A stretch of 64,000 nt of DNA from Rhizorhabdus dicambivorans (GTDB taxonomy: Bacteria; Pseudomonadota; Alphaproteobacteria; Sphingomonadales; Sphingomonadaceae), in NCBI RefSeq assembly GCF_002355275.1, contig NZ_CP023449.1:558001-622000 (forward strand), written 5' to 3'. The notes below the pieces were generated by a model. That model did no database searches and was not told the origin of the DNA. It saw only the letters and a program-made list of their open reading frames with translations. Positions 61,946 through 64,000 of the stretch are shown in pieces (positions within the stretch are counted from its first letter, which is position 1; every line of letters begins with the position of its first letter). Position numbers and translations under genes: made by a program.

Positions 61946-63261
61946 AGCAGCGCCGCGCTGGCATCGGCGGCATGGGGATCGATCGCGAGCGCCGTCTCGC
62001 GCTCGCGGTCGGCCTCATCGGCGCGTCCGAGCAATAGCAGCGCCTGCGATGCGGCGAGGTGGCTCTCGGCCGAGACCCAGCCCGAGGCGAAGGCGGGCCT
62101 AAGCGCCGCCAGCGCGCCTTGCGGATCGTTGTTGGCGATTAGCGCCCAGGCGAGCGTGGTACGCGGCAGGCCATAGGGCCGGGCGGCGACATCGGCGCGC
62201 GCATAGGCGAGCGCCTTCCTCGGATCGCCGAAGGCGAGTTCATGTTCTGCGGCATGGCCGGCGGCGGCCTCTGGGAACAGGCGGTAGCGTTCGGCCCAGA
62301 TCGCGCCGGCACGATCGGCCCAGAGCTTTGCGCGCGCGGCTTCGCCGCCCGCCCGGTAGAGCGAGGCGAGCGCATCCATCGCCTCCGGGCTGGCCGATGT
62401 CCGCGCGATTCGCCCGAAAGCGGCGATCGCCTTCGGCTCGCGGCCTTCGAGCGCGTCGATCTGCGCGCGGTGGGCCTCGATCAGCCACCAGCCGGGAAAC
62501 AGGCGCGCGGCGCGGTCGAAATGGCGCGCCGCCGCAGCCCGGTCGCCGCGCCGCAATTCGATCGCCCCGCGCCGCAAGGCCAGATCGGCGAGCAGCTGGG
62601 CATTGGGCAGCCGCGCTGCGCGCTCGACCCCGTCGATCAGCCCCAGCGCCTCATCGGCTTTGCCGGTGCGCGCGGCCAGTTCGGCGCGCCGCAGCGCGAT
62701 GCCGGGGGCAGCGGGATCGGCCCCCGATGCCGCATAGCGGGCGTGGGCCCCGGCGGTGTCGCCGCGATAGAAGGCGATGTCCCCGCGCACCAGCCGCAGC
62801 TCGGTCATGTCCTCGATCTCGGGCCGCACCGCATATTGGTCGATCGCGTCGGCCATCTGCTCGGCTAGGCCCAGCCGATGCATCGCCATCGCCAGCGCGA
62901 GCTGGGTTAGATGTGGGCCGGTGCCCTTGTCGGCGACCGCGAAGCCGCGATCGAGCGCCGCCTGGGCGGCGGCATAGTCGGCGAAGCCGCCGGTCAGTCG
63001 GGCGCGGGCGATATGGGCATTGGCCAGCCGCTCCTGGAAAAGCCATTCGCCCGGATGATCGCGGGCCAGCTGTTCCGCCCCGGTCAGGACGGCGTCGGCC
63101 CGGTCAATCGCCACCGCATGGCTGCGCGGCCCGCTGTTGCTGGGCTGGCGATCGACGGGCGGTGGCGGCGCGCCGTAACGGCCATACAGCCAGCCGGCGC
63201 CCGCCACCAGCAGCAGCGCCGCGACGGTCAGCAGCAGCCAGTGCCCGAGCGGCCTCTTCAT
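61930..63261 (-). CDS. TPR protein, membrane anchored
   Basis: The protein of about 443 residues has one N-terminal membrane helix (about 8-26) and then repeated helical pairs of TPR type (ALRRGAIELRRGDRAAAARHFDRA and others) in the periplasm. Its start overlaps the Pr6Pr stop (ATGA) and its end overlaps the HupE gene. With the DUF4331 pair it forms a recurrent cluster in proteobacteria, but no role is established. Confidence 0.8.
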   Translation of the reverse strand: MKRPLGHWLLLTVAALLLVAGAGWLYGRYGAPPPPVDRQPSNSGPRSHAVAIDRADAVLTGAEQLARDHPGEWLFQERLANAHIARARLTGGFADYAAAQAALDRGFAVADKGTGPHLTQLALAMAMHRLGLAEQMADAIDQYAVRPEIEDMTELRLVRGDIAFYRGDTAGAHARYAASGADPAAPGIALRRAELAARTGKADEALGLIDGVERAARLPNAQLLADLALRRGAIELRRGDRAAAARHFDRAARLFPGWWLIEAHRAQIDALEGREPKAIAAFGRIARTSASPEAMDALASLYRAGGEAARAKLWADRAGAIWAERYRLFPEAAAGHAAEHELAFGDPRKALAYARADVAARPYGLPRTTLAWALIANNDPQGALAALRPAFASGWVSAESHLAASQALLLLGRADEADRERETALAIDPHAADASAALLWFGH

Positions 63262-63872
63262 GTACGCGCCAGCCGCAGGTCGATCGCGCGCAGCGCATGG
63301 CCGACCGCGAAGAACAGGAAGCCGAGCGCGGCGATATTGGCGAGGGTGCGGGCGTAGCCGAACTGGCCGGCATCGAGGAAGAAATAGGGATAGAAGCCGT
63401 CGATGGCCCCGCGCGCCAGGCTCCAGCCGGCAAAGATCAGCGGAAACACTATCCAGCGCAGCGGCGCCACGGGATCGATGCCGCCATGCGGCGGAAAGGC
63501 GATCCAGCAGGCGAGCCAGGCGGCTGGCGTCACCGTGTGGAGCAGCAGATTGCCCCACCAGCCCAGCGCGCCGGGCGGAACCATATGGCCGAGCAGCAGA
63601 TGGAAGACGATCGCCACGACGAGGATGTGGAGGCTGATCGCGGTCCGCACCGCCGGCCGCGTCGCCCAGCGATGGAGGCGGCCTCGCCCCAGCGCGACGC
63701 CGATTGCGGCGGCGGCGACGAGCGCGTTGGTCTGGATGGTGAAATAGCTGAGGAAACGAATGCTGTAATAGAGCATGTCGACGTCGCGGGTGAGCAGGAT
63801 CGCATAATGGAGCGCGATCCCGGCCAGGGCGGACAGCGCCACCAGCGCATGGGCGAGGCGGACGATGCTCAT
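63258..63872 (-). CDS. Pr6Pr family membrane protein
   Basis: The protein of about 204 residues has six predicted membrane helices and matches the Pr6Pr family: RFLSYFTIQTNALVAAAAIGVAL, WWGNLLLHTVTPAAWLACW, GIDPVAPLRWIVFPLIFAGWSLARGAIDGFYPYFFLDA. Function unknown. The ATG at 63872 overlaps the stop of the VOC gene by four bases. Confidence 0.85.
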   Translation of the reverse strand: MSIVRLAHALVALSALAGIALHYAILLTRDVDMLYYSIRFLSYFTIQTNALVAAAAIGVALGRGRLHRWATRPAVRTAISLHILVVAIVFHLLLGHMVPPGALGWWGNLLLHTVTPAAWLACWIAFPPHGGIDPVAPLRWIVFPLIFAGWSLARGAIDGFYPYFFLDAGQFGYARTLANIAALGFLFFAVGHALRAIDLRLART

Positions 63873-64000
63873 GCCGTTGCCGGCGGCTCCCACAGTTCTA
63901 TGGCGTTGCCCTCGGGATCGTGGATGCGGGCGAAGCGGCCGGTTTCGGGGGCATCCCATTCGGCGCGGGTCTCGACCGCGATTCCGGCGGCTTTCAGCGT
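63869..64000 (-). CDS. VOC (glyoxalase/bleomycin-resistance) family protein, 3' part
   Basis: Only the last 43 codons lie in the window; the gene continues beyond position 64000. The end of the protein reads GRFARIHDPEGNAIELWEPPA, the classic C-terminal strand of a VOC domain in which the Glu binds metal. Such proteins include glyoxalases and dioxygenases; the exact type cannot be told. Confidence 0.8.
   Translation of the reverse strand, partial: TLKAAGIAVETRAEWDAPETGRFARIHDPEGNAIELWEPPATA

Overview
The window is GC-rich chromosomal DNA of an alphaproteobacterium, most likely a sphingomonad (Sphingomonas, Rhizorhabdus or a close relative). This rests on gene content and synteny: a large TonB-dependent receptor beside a TPR-sulfotransferase, the order tkt-gap-pgk-fda-thiE, a DUF2842 gene and a twin-transmembrane gene before the cobalamin adenosyltransferase, a SUF operon led by an Rrf2 regulator, a GAACN7GAAC LexA box before uvrA, and several families of short palindromic repeats. 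No rRNA, tRNA or CRISPR array was found. Nearly all genes are tightly packed, and many overlap by 1-4 bases (ATGA, TGATG, GTGA or TAATG junctions).

Layout. 0-6.6 kb: a 2OG-Fe(II) oxygenase, a TPR-sulfotransferase and a TonB-dependent receptor. 6.6-12.5 kb: housekeeping genes (M23 lipoprotein, DUF2093, xseA, purD, thiE). 12.7-19.8 kb: a glycolysis/pentose-phosphate operon on the minus strand (tkt, gap, MOSC protein, pgk, two 2OG oxygenases, class I aldolase). 19.9-25.9 kb: the zapA / fau (5-formyl-THF cyclo-ligase) neighbourhood, split by a 4.1-kb gene for a SIR2-like/STAND NTPase/TPR protein that looks like an anti-phage gene. 25.9-31.3 kb: a GGDEF protein, cobalamin adenosyltransferase and uvrA. 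31.4-36.2 kb: an accessory island holding a three-gene TIGR04255 cassette, a frameshifted HicB-like antitoxin gene, an AT-rich abortive-infection-type gene and a nucleotidyltransferase/small-protein pair. 36.3-40.1 kb: two tandem RTX calcium-binding proteins and an IS481-family insertion with a clear target duplication. 40.2-51.1 kb: a SRAP protein, MoxR ATPase, J-domain protein, receiver protein, topoisomerase IB, SufE, acyl-CoA synthetase, gamma-glutamyltransferase and pyrD. 51.4-58.5 kb: the SUF iron-sulfur assembly operon (regulator, sufB, unknown protein, DUF559 endonuclease, sufC, sufD, sufS, sufT-like, sufA-like). 58.7-64 kb: infC with a probable AUA start, a DUF4331 pair, HupE/UreJ, TPR and Pr6Pr membrane proteins, and a VOC protein cut by the window edge.

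The most interesting structure links three distant places. A bipartite palindrome, about 35 bp at each end in inverted orientation, occurs (1) around a DUF559 endonuclease-like gene inserted between sufB and sufC, (2) in frame inside uvrA, and (3) as the 5' coding part of an M23 lipoprotein gene. In all three places the repeat is translated. A plausible reading is a small mobile palindromic cassette whose full form carries the DUF559 gene and whose short forms are non-autonomous. The second candidate system is the SIR2-STAND-TPR gene, and the third is the TIGR04255 cassette.
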